Of a stretch of DNA of 64,000 nucleotides, positions 33,651-42,811 are shown piece after piece. The position numbers and the translations under genes are program-made. The notes beneath the pieces are model-generated. The model searched no databases. It was not told the DNA's origin and was given only the letters and a program-made list of their open reading frames with translations. The DNA comes from Martinezella hainanensis (GTDB lineage Bacteria; Pseudomonadota; Alphaproteobacteria; Rhizobiales; Rhizobiaceae), in assembly GCF_900094555.1 (NCBI RefSeq), contig NZ_FMAC01000007.1:248001-312000 (forward strand). Direction: 5' to 3'. Position 1 is the stretch's first letter, and the number at the start of each line of letters is the position of its first letter.

Positions 33651-35252
33651 ATGAACGAGACCAAGCCATTGAGGGTCGGCATTCTCGTCGCGCGCGGACA
33701 TGCGCTCGAAAACTGGGAGCTGATGATCCTGGACCGGATTCTGGCGGCGCCGGGTCTGGAGCTCGCAGCCGTGCTGACCCAGCCTTATCCGTTTGGCGAC
33801 GGGAAGACATCGAAGCTGTTATCCTGGAGCACACGATTGGAGACGCGAGCCCTTGCGCGTCAACCCGCCTATTCGCCAAAGAATTTCAATTGCCGGCGTC
33901 ACTTTATCGACTGCTACCAATCCGATGGCGACAAGACATGCACCCCTGACAACATCACGGCGGCATCGTTGCGCCGCCTGAAGCTGGATCTCGTCGTCCG
34001 CATGGTTCCAACGAGCATGGCCGACGACGCGATCGCTGCTCTCCCATTCGGAGAATGGGCCTTCAATCTCTCCGACCGACGATCGGCCGATGTGGATTGG
34101 TACGGCTATGCCGAGGTCCTTGCCCGCGCGTCGACTGCCGATCTGGTCCTCTATGCCAAGCGCGGCGGCAAGGCCGGAAGGCTCGAGATTGCGCGGGCGT
34201 CATTCAACATCAAGCCGAGCGCAACACGATTGAGTGCCTTCGTCCGGGAGCGAAGCGTTACACTTCTGCTGCGGGAGCTGACGCGGCTCGCCGACACCAG
34301 GCATTTCAATCCATCCGCCTTCACTGGCCCGATTGCCGATCGGCCACCATCGCTCGGTGACCTCTTTCGCTACGGCTGCATCGTCGCAGGATCTGTCTCG
34401 GTCAAAGCATTCAAATCGATCAGGGCGAGGCTCCGCGCCGAGTCGGCCATATGGACGCTTTATACGGGACGCGGCCATATCGATGATTTCGATCCGAGCA
34501 GGGCGGTCGAAATTCCGCCTTCCGACAACAGCATCAAGGCCGATCCATTCCTGTTTCAGGAAGATGGAAAATGCTATCTGTTCTACGAGGCCTATTCCCG
34601 CGGCGACCGCAAGGCGCATATCGCGGTCGGCCGTTTCGACGGTGATGCGCTCACACAGGTCGGGGTGGCGCTGGAGCGCCCCTACCATCTCTCCTATCCA
34701 TTCATCTTTCGCGATGGTGACCAGATCTTCATGATACCGGAAACGCATCAGGCACGGCGCCTCGAGGTCTGGCGCTGCTGTGAGTTCCCGCTGAAATGGG
34801 AGCTCCACGCCACGGCCTTCGAGGGCCAGTCGCCGGCCGATAGCGTCTTGATCCGTCATGACGGCAAATGGTGGCTATTCACCAACCTGTCGGATTTCCA
34901 TGCCTACGAAGACCATTGCAGCGAGCTCTATCTGTTCGAGGTCGACGGCCCGGCGCTCACAGGCATAAGACCCCACAAGCGAAATCCCGTCGTCATCGGC
35001 AGCACCGAGGCGCGCGGCGCAGGGCGTATCTTCGAACGTGGCGGCAGGCTCTTGCGACCCTCGCAGCACAATGCGCACGGCATTTACGGCTATGCTCTCA
35101 ACATCATGGAGATCGAGAAACTCACGCTCGACGACTATTGCGAGCGCCGCATCCGCACCGTTACCCCGGTTTTCAAGGCCGGGCTCCATGGTTGCCATCA
35201 TTTCGATGCCGCCGATGGGCGCTACATTCTCGATGCGCGGCTGACCATCTGA
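33651..35252 (+). CDS. Formyltransferase-like / beta-propeller fusion protein
   Basis: A 533-aa cytoplasmic protein with two regions. Residues ~8-200 (VGILVARGHALENWELMILD..., LDLVVRMVPTSMADDAIAAL, GEWAFNLSDRRSADVDWYGY) follow the Rossmann-like layout of formyltransferase-type domains (methionyl-tRNA/sugar N-formyltransferases). The canonical N-H-D catalytic triad is not evident: the expected HxSLLP region reads NLSDRR. Residues ~270-530 (IKADPFLFQEDGKCYLFYEA, LSYPFIFRDGDQIFMIPETH, NAHGIYGYALNIMEI) are the five-bladed propeller seen in GH43-like and glucosamine-inositolphosphorylceramide-transferase N-terminal domains. It follows the NRPS genes after a 170-bp palindromic gap. Its 3' end overlaps the converging PPTase gene by 31 bp. 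It may modify a sugar carrying the NRPS product, but this is only inference. Confidence 0.68.
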   Translation: MNETKPLRVGILVARGHALENWELMILDRILAAPGLELAAVLTQPYPFGDGKTSKLLSWSTRLETRALARQPAYSPKNFNCRRHFIDCYQSDGDKTCTPDNITAASLRRLKLDLVVRMVPTSMADDAIAALPFGEWAFNLSDRRSADVDWYGYAEVLARASTADLVLYAKRGGKAGRLEIARASFNIKPSATRLSAFVRERSVTLLLRELTRLADTRHFNPSAFTGPIADRPPSLGDLFRYGCIVAGSVSVKAFKSIRARLRAESAIWTLYTGRGHIDDFDPSRAVEIPPSDNSIKADPFLFQEDGKCYLFYEAYSRGDRKAHIAVGRFDGDALTQVGVALERPYHLSYPFIFRDGDQIFMIPETHQARRLEVWRCCEFPLKWELHATAFEGQSPADSVLIRHDGKWWLFTNLSDFHAYEDHCSELYLFEVDGPALTGIRPHKRNPVVIGSTEARGAGRIFERGGRLLRPSQHNAHGIYGYALNIMEIEKLTLDDYCERRIRTVTPVFKAGLHGCHHFDAADGRYILDARLTI

Positions 35253-35959
35253 CTGATATTTCCATTGCGATAGCGCAGGCACACCTGGTGCCCGCCGGTC
35301 GAGGCAACGACGGCGCCGGCGAAGTTGGCAGGTGTGGCAAGTTCCAGAATGGCCCAGTTCTGTGGTGCATCTTCATCCCCCTCCAGCCGTTCCAATCGCG
35401 ATTGCTTCGATCTGTCGAACGTGACATCGAAACTATCAAGCGGCAGCGACAAACCGGCACCATGGGCTTTGATGAACGCTTCCTTGCGCGTCCAGCAGCG
35501 ATAGAAACCATCCAGGTAGCCATCAGCCGGCAGCGATCGAAGCGTCTGATACTCCTTGCGGGAGAAGAACCATTTCGCGATATCTTCCTTCAGGAATCGA
35601 ATTTCCTCGATATCGATGCCGAGCTCATAGTGATCGGAAACGGCAAGCACGGCCCGGTCGGCGCTGTGGCTGAGATTGAAATGGATGGGACAAGCACCGC
35701 CGATCGCGACGTAAGGCTTGCCGTTGTCGCCATAGTCGAAGCCTATCAACCGCGGCGGAATGCCGAGATAGCGCCCGAGGATCACCCGCATTCCGGTCCT
35801 GGCGGCGACGAAACGATGCCTGTCGCGATCATGGACGAAGCGAATGGTCCGGACGCACTCATCGAGCGACAGCAAGGTGATGTACATGCCGAGATCAGGC
35901 AACGGCATGTCCAGCTTCCAGTGCCAGACATCGATTGTGTCAGGCCCGATATTCTCCAT
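35222..35959 (-). CDS. Sfp-type 4'-phosphopantetheinyl transferase
   Basis: A 245-aa enzyme that transfers phosphopantetheine from CoA to serine of carrier proteins. The signatures are plain: NLSHSADRAVLAVS (P2 region), LGIDIEEI (Mg-binding D/E), and CWTRKEAFIKAHGAGLSLPL (WxxKEAxxKxxGxGL). The length fits the Sfp/Gsp class that serves NRPS/PKS. The four carrier domains encoded at 22.7, 25.9, 30.8 and 32.5 kb are the obvious substrates. The ATG lies 1 bp after the TGA of the aminotransferase gene, so translation is likely coupled. A longer upstream frame is not supported. Confidence 0.92.
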   Translation of the reverse strand: MENIGPDTIDVWHWKLDMPLPDLGMYITLLSLDECVRTIRFVHDRDRHRFVAARTGMRVILGRYLGIPPRLIGFDYGDNGKPYVAIGGACPIHFNLSHSADRAVLAVSDHYELGIDIEEIRFLKEDIAKWFFSRKEYQTLRSLPADGYLDGFYRCWTRKEAFIKAHGAGLSLPLDSFDVTFDRSKQSRLERLEGDEDAPQNWAILELATPANFAGAVVASTGGHQVCLRYRNGNISQMVSRASRM

Positions 35960-35960
35960 G

Positions 35961-37145
35961 TCAGATCGTTGCGTACAAGAGATTGGCATTCTTCGGTTTG
36001 GCCTGACGCGACATCCGCCTGGCCATGTAGGCGACCAGCGCCACCGGATAATTCTCTCCAAGACTGATGCGGCAGCTGCGCTTCAGGATGTCGAGCGTCT
36101 GCGCACAGAGTTCCGGCGTGTATTCGATCTTTCGATCCGTCCAGTGGAAGGGGTTCATCGCCGGGTGACCGGTACGCTGCTGCAGGACCGGTTGCCAGTT
36201 GGTATAGACATGGCGGCTGGAATCGAAGAGCCGATAGACGCCGCGCCTGTTTTCCTCGGCAAATCTCTTGGCCTCGTCCGACGTTTCGAAGATGACGTGG
36301 AGGCCTGCCGCATTGCCGATATCGTTGTGAGGCCCCACCATGATCCATGCGCTCTTGGCGAAGATTTCGCTCATCACATCGTAACGCTCACGCATGCGGG
36401 CAATCATCGGATCGAGCTTTTTCAACTGCACGTTCAGCATGGCGCCTTGAATCTGACTCGCCTTGAAATTTACCCCCAGCATGGGCGGCTCGTTGGCATT
36501 GTCGAGGTGGCCGCGAAACATGGAGCCGATATCGTGATACATCCGGGCCCGGGCAAACAGCCGCGCGTCGTTGGTAACGACAGCCCCGCCCTCCCCGCAA
36601 TTGATGTTCTTGAACTGATTGAAGCTGAAGGCTCCGAAATCACCGATCGTACCGACCCGCTTGGTCTTGTAATGCAATCCGACAGCCTGGCAGGCATCTT
36701 CAATGACCACGAGATTGTTCTCGCGGGCAATGCGCATGATGCTGTCCATATCGCACACCATGTTCGACATATGAACCGGAATGATTGCCCTCGTCTGCGG
36801 CGTGATCTTACGCAGGATGTCCTGCGGGTCCATGGTGAGCGTGTGGTCGATATCGACCAGAACCGGCACCGCGCCTGCGGCCAGTGGGGCAGCTGCGGTT
36901 GCAATCCATGTATAGGCTGGCACGAGCACTTCATCTCCGGGGCCGACGCCGGCGGCAACCAGCGCCGAGATCAGCGCGCCTGTTCCGCTACTCGTCGCCA
37001 GCGTATGGCGCACACCGAACTTGGTGGAAAAATCCGCTTCGAAGCGTCCCAGCGGGCCACCGGTCTCGTCGCTGTAGCGTGCCAATTTGCCCGAGGCAAA
37101 TACCGGCGCGAGCGCCAACCACTCACGTAACCCCACTTTGGCCAT
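35961..37145 (-). CDS. DegT/DnrJ/EryC1-family PLP aminotransferase
   Basis: A 394-aa sugar-aminotransferase-like protein. Family marks: SSGTGALISALVAAGVGPGD, PAYTWIATAAAPLAAGAVPV, VIEDACQAVG and FSFNQFKNINCGEGG, where Lys forms the PLP Schiff base and GEGG follows. This family usually transaminates keto-sugar nucleotides to amino sugars, and some members act as dehydratases or on cyclitols. The ATG at 37145 has GGGGAG upstream. It is co-oriented and coupled with the PPTase gene, tying carrier-protein priming and amination into one small operon inside the EPS/NRPS locus. Confidence 0.9.
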   Translation of the reverse strand: MAKVGLREWLALAPVFASGKLARYSDETGGPLGRFEADFSTKFGVRHTLATSSGTGALISALVAAGVGPGDEVLVPAYTWIATAAAPLAAGAVPVLVDIDHTLTMDPQDILRKITPQTRAIIPVHMSNMVCDMDSIMRIARENNLVVIEDACQAVGLHYKTKRVGTIGDFGAFSFNQFKNINCGEGGAVVTNDARLFARARMYHDIGSMFRGHLDNANEPPMLGVNFKASQIQGAMLNVQLKKLDPMIARMRERYDVMSEIFAKSAWIMVGPHNDIGNAAGLHVIFETSDEAKRFAEENRRGVYRLFDSSRHVYTNWQPVLQQRTGHPAMNPFHWTDRKIEYTPELCAQTLDILKRSCRISLGENYPVALVAYMARRMSRQAKPKNANLLYATI

Positions 37146-37358
37146 GATTTTCGCTCCCCAGGAAACTCGGCATTTGCTGGAGAGCCTAGCCTGTGATTGC
37201 CGCATTTTCAGCATGGACTTCCGACTGAAAGGGCCGCCGGAACCGATCAGATCACCTATCCGAAATCGGTAGATATCGTCCGCGCCTATGCCAATCGAAC
37301 AGTTATCCGCACGCTCGCGATGCTGGTAAAAATTACGAAAATGGGCGGGAAAACGATC

Positions 37359-39077
37359 ATGATAACCAGCGACTTGAGATCTATGCCGGAAGGGATTGAA
37401 ATACATGCCGATATTGCGATTATCGGCGGCGGACCGGCTGGAATTGCGATCGCCCGCGAGTTTGCGGATACCCGGATTCGTGTCCTTGTCATCGAGAGCG
37501 GCGGCCAAGATTACGAGGCTGAAATTCAGGCACTGAATACTGTCGAAAATATTGGTGAGCCATTCGTTTCGGCGGATGCCGTGCCTGAAGGGCGAGGCTA
37601 TACCGGCAAGCTGGCATGGCTGAACGATATTCCCGCATTCGAGCTGCGAAATCGAATGCTTGGCGGCAGCAGCCATACCTGGATCGGCAAATGCGCCGCC
37701 TTCGATGACATCGATTTCCTGAACCGGCCTTGGCTGCTGCTTTCCGGCTGGCCGATCAGTCGCGATCAGCTGCTGCCCGCACTCGATCGTGCTGGCAAAC
37801 TGCTCAACCTCGGGCCTAACCTTTACGATGAACGCCTCTTTGCGCTGCTGCATTCACGCCCGGACGATCTCGGTCTGGACAATCAGCTTCTCAAGCCCTT
37901 CTTCTGGCAATTCAGCCACATGCGCCATCCGCGCGCCGAGCCGACCCGCTTTGCCCGACTTGCGGGCGATATCGCGGCGGCGAACATAAGTTTTCTGACA
38001 CAGGCGACGGTGACCGAGATCAATGTCGACCGCCAGGGCAGAAGAGTAACCTCCCTCAATCTCATGAGCCCGATCGGCCGACACGCGACTGTCCATGCGA
38101 ACACGATCGTTCTTTGCGGCGGCGGCGTCGAGAATGCACGCCTGCTGCTTGCATCCAATTCCCGGTTGCCGGCAGGCGTGGGCAACAAGCACGACGTTGT
38201 CGGCCGCTATCTCTGCGACCATCCCCGCACATCGCTCTGCCGCTTTACGGGGCGCGACATCGACGCCATCGCAAGGCATTTCAATTTCTATGGCCTCGGC
38301 CATGGCGGGCATACGCATTTCTATCTCAGGGGCCTGTCCTTGAGCCCTGAAATTCAAGCACGCGAAGGCCTTACCAACTGCGCCGCCTATCCGGTGCAGA
38401 TCCACGCTACGGATGATCCCTGGGCAGCGCTGAAGCGCCTGACGAAGGGGGCGGGCAAGACCGCCATGGGAGATCTTGCGACGGTCGTGAAATCGGCTGA
38501 CATGATCGCCTCAGGGCTCTACGGACGCCTCGTGCGCAAGCGCGGTCTGCCGCATCGCTCGACGGAATTGCGCTTCGACGTCATGGTCGAACAACAGCTC
38601 AATCCGGAGAGCCGCATCACCTTGGCGAAACAACGCGATCGATTCGGTCAGCCATTGCCGCGTATCGACTGGAAGATAGGGCCGCGCGAAATAAACAGCG
38701 TCAAGCGGCTTGCTGGGCTTGTTTCAAGCGAATTCGTTCGCGTTGACTTACCGAGGCCCGAGCTACCGGATTGGATCGTGGCAAGGGAGAGCACCCTGCC
38801 CGTCTTCATGGATATGGCGCATCCCTCCTGCACCACCCGCATGGGAACCGACCCGCGGACGAGCGTCGTTGACACCAACGCCATGGTTCATGGCATCGAC
38901 GGCCTGTTCGTCGCCGGCAGCTCGGTGTTTCCAACGCCGGGCCACGCCAATCCGACGCTGATGCTGCTTGCCTTGTCGATCCGTCTTGCCGATCACCTCA
39001 AGCAACGACACGCGGCCACGCAGGTGCACAGACTGCGTCATCAGAGCGAACCGGGCCTATCGCTCCATCACGGCTAG
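37359..39077 (+). CDS. GMC-type FAD-dependent oxidoreductase
   Basis: A 572-aa flavoprotein. The dinucleotide-binding GGGPAGIAIAREFAD lies near residue 25, IVLCGGGVENARLLLASNS in the middle, and the C-terminal GMC_oxred_C segment has HPSCTTRMGTDPRTSVVD and PTPGHANPTLMLLALSIRLA (conserved His-Asn region). Relatives oxidise alcohols or sugars; several occur in polysaccharide and natural-product loci. I prefer the ATG at 37359 (GGCGGGA about 10 bases upstream); 37341 is an alternative. It is divergent from the aminotransferase operon and followed by a terminator. Confidence 0.85.
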   Translation: MITSDLRSMPEGIEIHADIAIIGGGPAGIAIAREFADTRIRVLVIESGGQDYEAEIQALNTVENIGEPFVSADAVPEGRGYTGKLAWLNDIPAFELRNRMLGGSSHTWIGKCAAFDDIDFLNRPWLLLSGWPISRDQLLPALDRAGKLLNLGPNLYDERLFALLHSRPDDLGLDNQLLKPFFWQFSHMRHPRAEPTRFARLAGDIAAANISFLTQATVTEINVDRQGRRVTSLNLMSPIGRHATVHANTIVLCGGGVENARLLLASNSRLPAGVGNKHDVVGRYLCDHPRTSLCRFTGRDIDAIARHFNFYGLGHGGHTHFYLRGLSLSPEIQAREGLTNCAAYPVQIHATDDPWAALKRLTKGAGKTAMGDLATVVKSADMIASGLYGRLVRKRGLPHRSTELRFDVMVEQQLNPESRITLAKQRDRFGQPLPRIDWKIGPREINSVKRLAGLVSSEFVRVDLPRPELPDWIVARESTLPVFMDMAHPSCTTRMGTDPRTSVVDTNAMVHGIDGLFVAGSSVFPTPGHANPTLMLLALSIRLADHLKQRHAATQVHRLRHQSEPGLSLHHG

Positions 39078-39097
39078 AGCCTTCCGCTCGAATCGCG

Positions 39098-39116
39098 AAA
39101 AGGCTCCAGCCTTTTT
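39098..39116 (+). terminator. Rho-independent terminator after the oxidoreductase
   Basis: AAAAGGC (39098-39104), loop TCCA, GCCTTTT (39109-39115) and a trailing T form a compact stem with a T-run 21 bp after the stop codon. A further inverted pair, GTAATTCC (39118-39125) and GGAATTAC (39154-39161), fills the rest of the gap to the converging methyltransferase gene. Confidence 0.7.
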
Positions 39117-39162
39117 GGTAATTCCTGACTGAAAGCCGCTATGCACTTTTCCTGGAATTACT

Positions 39163-39999
39163 CTAGCCCAGCCGAAAATAGAAGCCGGCGCTCTCGCTGC
39201 GGCCGAGCTCGGGGTGGGTATCTATGGCATGCGACAGGGAAGGAATGGACCAGCGATCGACCAGTTTGTAGCCAAGCCTTGCGATATCGCCGGTGAAGTC
39301 CGCTTCGTTGCGCATGTGATAGGGGACATACGACCTGCCGATGCGTTCCAGTGTGACGATAGTCCTGCCCTTGCGGAGCGCAACCTTGTTGAGGATCAGA
39401 TGACGCGGCCGCGAGGGCATTTGCGATAGCAGACCGGACAGCGGCATATCGAGATATTGCATCAGCCCGGATCCGAGCAGCAATGGCATCTCGCCCGCAT
39501 CTCCGATCCGATCGACAAAGGATAAGCTCGTCAGGCCCTCCTTCTCCGCAAGGCCTTGCCCGGCGCGGACGATGGCCGGCAAATCATATACGACCCAACG
39601 AAATGCACCATCGAGCGGCAGCAAGGGACGAAAGGCCCGATATTTCGTGCCCATATGCCCACCGGCGTCGACGAGGCCATCGATCTCGTGCAGCAAATTG
39701 CGGACCCAGAACAGCACCGGATAGTCCCACGGCGTCACTTCACACATTTTGGCGAATGCAACGGTTGCGATCTCATCGTGATCGTAGCCGGCCATAGTGT
39801 GCCTGGGGGCAGCAGCCATGGCAGCCTCATAGCTGTCATAGGCGCCCGTAAACCGCCGTGGAAAGGGCAAGAGATAGTTCAGCCGCCCTCTGGCCAGGCG
39901 CAGCGGCAAAAGCCCCTGTGCGACCGTCTGTGCGGTGCCCTTAACGGCCGAACGTGCATGCGCCGACCACGATGAACCGGACCACAACGAAGCTGTCAT
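39163..39999 (-). CDS. TIGR04325-type methyltransferase
   Basis: A 278-aa protein resembling the putative SAM-dependent methyltransferase family TIGR04325 of polysaccharide clusters. Matching parts: FTGAYDSYEAAMAAAPRHTM, then DYPVLFWVRNLLHEIDGLVD and AGGHMGTKYRAF (SAM-binding-like glycine loop). A HLILNKVALRKG segment and a Tyr/His-rich C-terminus follow. Its expected substrate is a sugar or glycan intermediate, though no member is well characterised to my knowledge. AGGGG precedes the ATG. It is the last gene of the minus-strand EPS assembly group, 37 bp after the flippase. Confidence 0.78.
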   Translation of the reverse strand: MTASLWSGSSWSAHARSAVKGTAQTVAQGLLPLRLARGRLNYLLPFPRRFTGAYDSYEAAMAAAPRHTMAGYDHDEIATVAFAKMCEVTPWDYPVLFWVRNLLHEIDGLVDAGGHMGTKYRAFRPLLPLDGAFRWVVYDLPAIVRAGQGLAEKEGLTSLSFVDRIGDAGEMPLLLGSGLMQYLDMPLSGLLSQMPSRPRHLILNKVALRKGRTIVTLERIGRSYVPYHMRNEADFTGDIARLGYKLVDRWSIPSLSHAIDTHPELGRSESAGFYFRLG

Positions 40000-40036
40000 C
40001 TTGCACCCCTATCTCTGTCCATTCAATCGTCGCCGA

Positions 40037-41554
40037 TCAGCGTCTGCCCGAGAGAATCGAAACTGTGCCTCCACTCATCTTCTCCAGAGCCAGAAGCGTG
40101 CAGACATAGATTGCGCCGCCCGAGACCACCTGCAGCAACACAGTCAGTACACGTTGCATACTGAGCGATCCGGCGAAATAGCCGAGCCCGTAAACCGCCG
40201 ACGCCATCAATGCGACGGCAACGGCAAGATAGCCGCTCTTGCGCAACACACGTCCCCACCGGAGGCCGCCATAGCTCTTTTGCAGGTGCATCGATGTGAA
40301 GAAGGAGATCAGGGATGCCGCGCATTGGCCCCAGGCAGCAGCGACAACGCCGAAAGGTGCCAGAAGCAGGATCAGCGAGACGGAGACCACTGCGTTGAGC
40401 AGGAGGGTCGGCGGCATGCGCCTGATATTGCCCGACAGGGACAACAGCGCCTCCGTCACGTAACCCGGCATCAACAGGATCTGTTTCAGCGACAGGATCG
40501 CCACGAGAACCGCCGCAGGCGCCCATTTTTCGCCGAGAACAATCTCGATCAAATCGGAGGATATCAGCGAAAGACCAAGATAGATCGGCGTGCAGATCGC
40601 CATGAGAACCGTCATGAAGACGGTTGCAGAGGGGCCGGCGTCGCGAACCTGCCTTCCGTCCACCCCGATCACGATCGCCGCCCGGCGAAACAAGGTCCAG
40701 GCCAGCATTCGCGCCGGCTCGCCAATGAGTTCGGAAAATGCCGCGACGATGCGCTCCGCAACCCGATAGTAGCCTGCCTCCGAAAGGCCTAGAAAGCTGC
40801 CGATCGCGAGCGTTCCGGAATAGGATCGCAGAAAGAGGATCAGCCGGTTCGACAGGATATGGCTTGAAAATTCGAGAATCTCGCGCGCGAAAGGCCAGGT
40901 CAGATAGAGCCTGGGACGCCAGGCGAGTACGGCTGCCGAGCCGGCAAGACAGACCAGCTGCGAAACGAGCCGTCCGGCCGCGAGCGAAAACACGTTCCAT
41001 CCGACCCACAGTCCCAACAACGTGGCGCAGAACCCGGCAATTTCGCTCGTTATGCGGATAGCGGCCTGTTTGCGCAGCAGGCCACGCGCGACCAGTAGCC
41101 CATCGTAAACCGCGTAAAGAGACGATGGCAAAAACCAGCAGCTGAAAAGAACGAGGAGAAGCGCTTCGTGCTGCCTGCCGAAAAAGCGCCAGGCAATGGC
41201 GGCACCCAGCAGCCCGACGACCGTAACGAGCACGCCGGCAATGATCGAGAGTGTGCCGATCTGGTCGAGCTCCCGGTCCGTACACTCGGCCTTCATGACG
41301 AACTCGCCCCATCCGCCCTCTGAGATCACGACAAGCATGACGACGATGGCGGAGCTGAACGCGTAGAGGCCGAATTCGGCCGATTCCAGCACGCGGGCGG
41401 CGACGAGGAATATGAGAAGCTGGACGACCTGCGATACGACTTTCGAAACGAGCGTCGAGGCTCCGTCGCCGACGATCGCGGGCATGCGGGCGCGCAGCCA
41501 ATGACGCAGGCTCATCCAGACAGTGCGCTTGGGGCGAAGCGGAAAGCTATCCAT
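40037..41554 (-). CDS. Wzx-type polysaccharide flippase (MOP superfamily)
   Basis: A ~505-aa inner-membrane protein with about 12-14 hydrophobic helices. The N-terminal GDGASTLVSKVVSQVVQLLI with ARVLESAEFGLYAFSSAIVV is characteristic of Polysacc_synt/Wzx and MVF-type flippases, which move undecaprenyl-linked repeat units to the periplasm. It works with the ExoY-like initiator and the Wzy-like polymerase of this locus. The start is uncertain: ATG 41554 and ATG 41602 both lack a strong site, and homologous sequence only begins about 30 residues in. Conserved helices occupy the whole length and no interruption is seen. Confidence 0.88.
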   Translation of the reverse strand: MDSFPLRPKRTVWMSLRHWLRARMPAIVGDGASTLVSKVVSQVVQLLIFLVAARVLESAEFGLYAFSSAIVVMLVVISEGGWGEFVMKAECTDRELDQIGTLSIIAGVLVTVVGLLGAAIAWRFFGRQHEALLLVLFSCWFLPSSLYAVYDGLLVARGLLRKQAAIRITSEIAGFCATLLGLWVGWNVFSLAAGRLVSQLVCLAGSAAVLAWRPRLYLTWPFAREILEFSSHILSNRLILFLRSYSGTLAIGSFLGLSEAGYYRVAERIVAAFSELIGEPARMLAWTLFRRAAIVIGVDGRQVRDAGPSATVFMTVLMAICTPIYLGLSLISSDLIEIVLGEKWAPAAVLVAILSLKQILLMPGYVTEALLSLSGNIRRMPPTLLLNAVVSVSLILLLAPFGVVAAAWGQCAASLISFFTSMHLQKSYGGLRWGRVLRKSGYLAVAVALMASAVYGLGYFAGSLSMQRVLTVLLQVVSGGAIYVCTLLALEKMSGGTVSILSGRR

Positions 41555-41838
41555 CAGCGCACCGTCGCGGTAAGTAAATACGAGCAAATCCGGTCTTCGC
41601 ATCGCCCGGTTGAGAAATTCTGTTTAAATTTAACATGATAATCCACAGTTCTTTCCAGCCCTGCACCAGATAAAATCTATAATGTTCCCATTCAGGACAT
41701 GATTCCGTGTAATGAAACGCTGCCTGTAAGCGGGGTGCGCCGGAATTATTCGATTTTGTTTTGCAGAAATTATCGCCCTGAACGTCAGGGTCCCATCGAA
41801 ATTCTCGGCAATAGAAGAGGGGCTTGCCGGCAATTGTC

Positions 41839-41997
41839 ATGAAACACCACGCAGAGCCGCTTATGAAAGACGAAAACAATGATCGCATCGCCTCGAGACA
41901 GCCAGGTGGATTGCGCCAGAAACTTTTGCTTCGTTGGATTCTGGTGATCTTCTGCCTTGTCGCTTGGATTGCTGTCGCCGCTTTTTTCATTTGGTGA
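41839..41997 (+). CDS. Candidate small membrane protein (52 aa)
   Basis: A short frame encodes a charged N-terminus (MKHHAEPLMKDENNDRIASR) and one C-terminal transmembrane segment (WILVIFCLVAWIAVAAFFIW) ending at TGA. Its 3' end overlaps the converging ExoY-like gene by 11 bp. A GAGGGG lies about 16 bases before the first ATG, so an internal ATG at 41863 is also possible. Composition and topology look protein-like, but there is no homology evidence. Confidence 0.4.
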   Translation: MKHHAEPLMKDENNDRIASRQPGGLRQKLLLRWILVIFCLVAWIAVAAFFIW

Positions 41998-42679
41998 GAC
42001 GTTCTTTTTCGTTGCGTGCGAGCAACACGACGCCGACCGTTTTTACGAGGATTGCAAAGTCGGTGCGCAATGAACGACTGTGGAAGTAATCCAGATCGAA
42101 CTGGATACGCTCCTCATAGGTGGTTTCCGCATGGCGGTTGACCTGCCAGAGGCCCGTGATCCCCGGCCGCAGCCCCAGATAGCAATAGAGATTGGCTCCA
42201 TAGCGATCGAGCTCCGCAGCAACGACGGGTCGAGGCCCGACCAGGCTCATGTCACCGCGCTGAACATTCACCAATTGTGGCAGTTCGTCGGCGCTGCTCA
42301 TGCGCAGATACTTCCCGAGCCAGTGCACGCGCGGGTCGTTGGTCAGCTTCTGCGTCGATAGCCATTCCTGCTTTCGCATCTCATCACGGGCCAGCAGCTC
42401 CGCCAGCTGCCGATCGGCATCCTTGCGCATCGTGCGGAATTTCAGGCAGTCGAACGGGCGTCCATCGCGGCCGACACGCGTATGGCGATAGATGATGGGC
42501 CGGCCGTCGACCAGAAGCAATGCAATCGCGATGACAAGCAGAGCCGGCGCCAGAAACAACAGCCCGAGCCCAGAAAGAATAAGATCGACAATACGCTTGG
42601 CGCGTCCGCGCCGTTCCGTCCGCTTCGCCTCGCGACGAGATCGCTCGCGATGGGCAATGCTGTCAAAAGTCGATAACAT
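41987..42679 (-). CDS. ExoY-like priming sugar-1-phosphate transferase
   Basis: A 230-aa bacterial sugar transferase (polyprenyl-phosphate hexose-1-phosphotransferase) starting repeat-unit synthesis on undecaprenyl phosphate. One N-terminal membrane helix (LILSGLGLLFLAPALLVIAI) is followed by the catalytic domain: FDCLKFRTMRKDA, LRMSSADELPQLVNVQRGDM, SLVGPRP and PGITGLWQVNRHAETTYEER. All are canonical for the WbaP/ExoY family. The short form without extra N-terminal helices matches ExoY, which transfers galactose-1-phosphate in succinoglycan synthesis; the sugar here is not determinable. It lies downstream of the GT4/Wzc/ExoF genes. Confidence 0.93.
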   Translation of the reverse strand: MLSTFDSIAHRERSRREAKRTERRGRAKRIVDLILSGLGLLFLAPALLVIAIALLLVDGRPIIYRHTRVGRDGRPFDCLKFRTMRKDADRQLAELLARDEMRKQEWLSTQKLTNDPRVHWLGKYLRMSSADELPQLVNVQRGDMSLVGPRPVVAAELDRYGANLYCYLGLRPGITGLWQVNRHAETTYEERIQFDLDYFHSRSLRTDFAILVKTVGVVLLARNEKERLTK

Positions 42680-42811
42680 CTTCCGGACCCCTCACCACTA
42701 TCATGCTTCCTTCAAAGGCTGCCAGCTGCCCCAATCCTTGACAATTGACCCTGCGGACATTGGGTTAGTCCCATTGGCGTAGGACGCCGGACACAGAGCT
42801 ACCCCCAAGCC

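Noticed and set aside
35844..37130. 428-codon plus-strand frame across the PPTase and aminotransferase genes
   Set aside because: Antisense of two clearly identified enzymes; no start signal or domain.
40023..41501. 492-codon minus-strand frame in the flippase gene
   Set aside because: Same strand, other phase of the flippase, which has the hydrophobic helices and family motifs; the alternative is Arg-rich nonsense.
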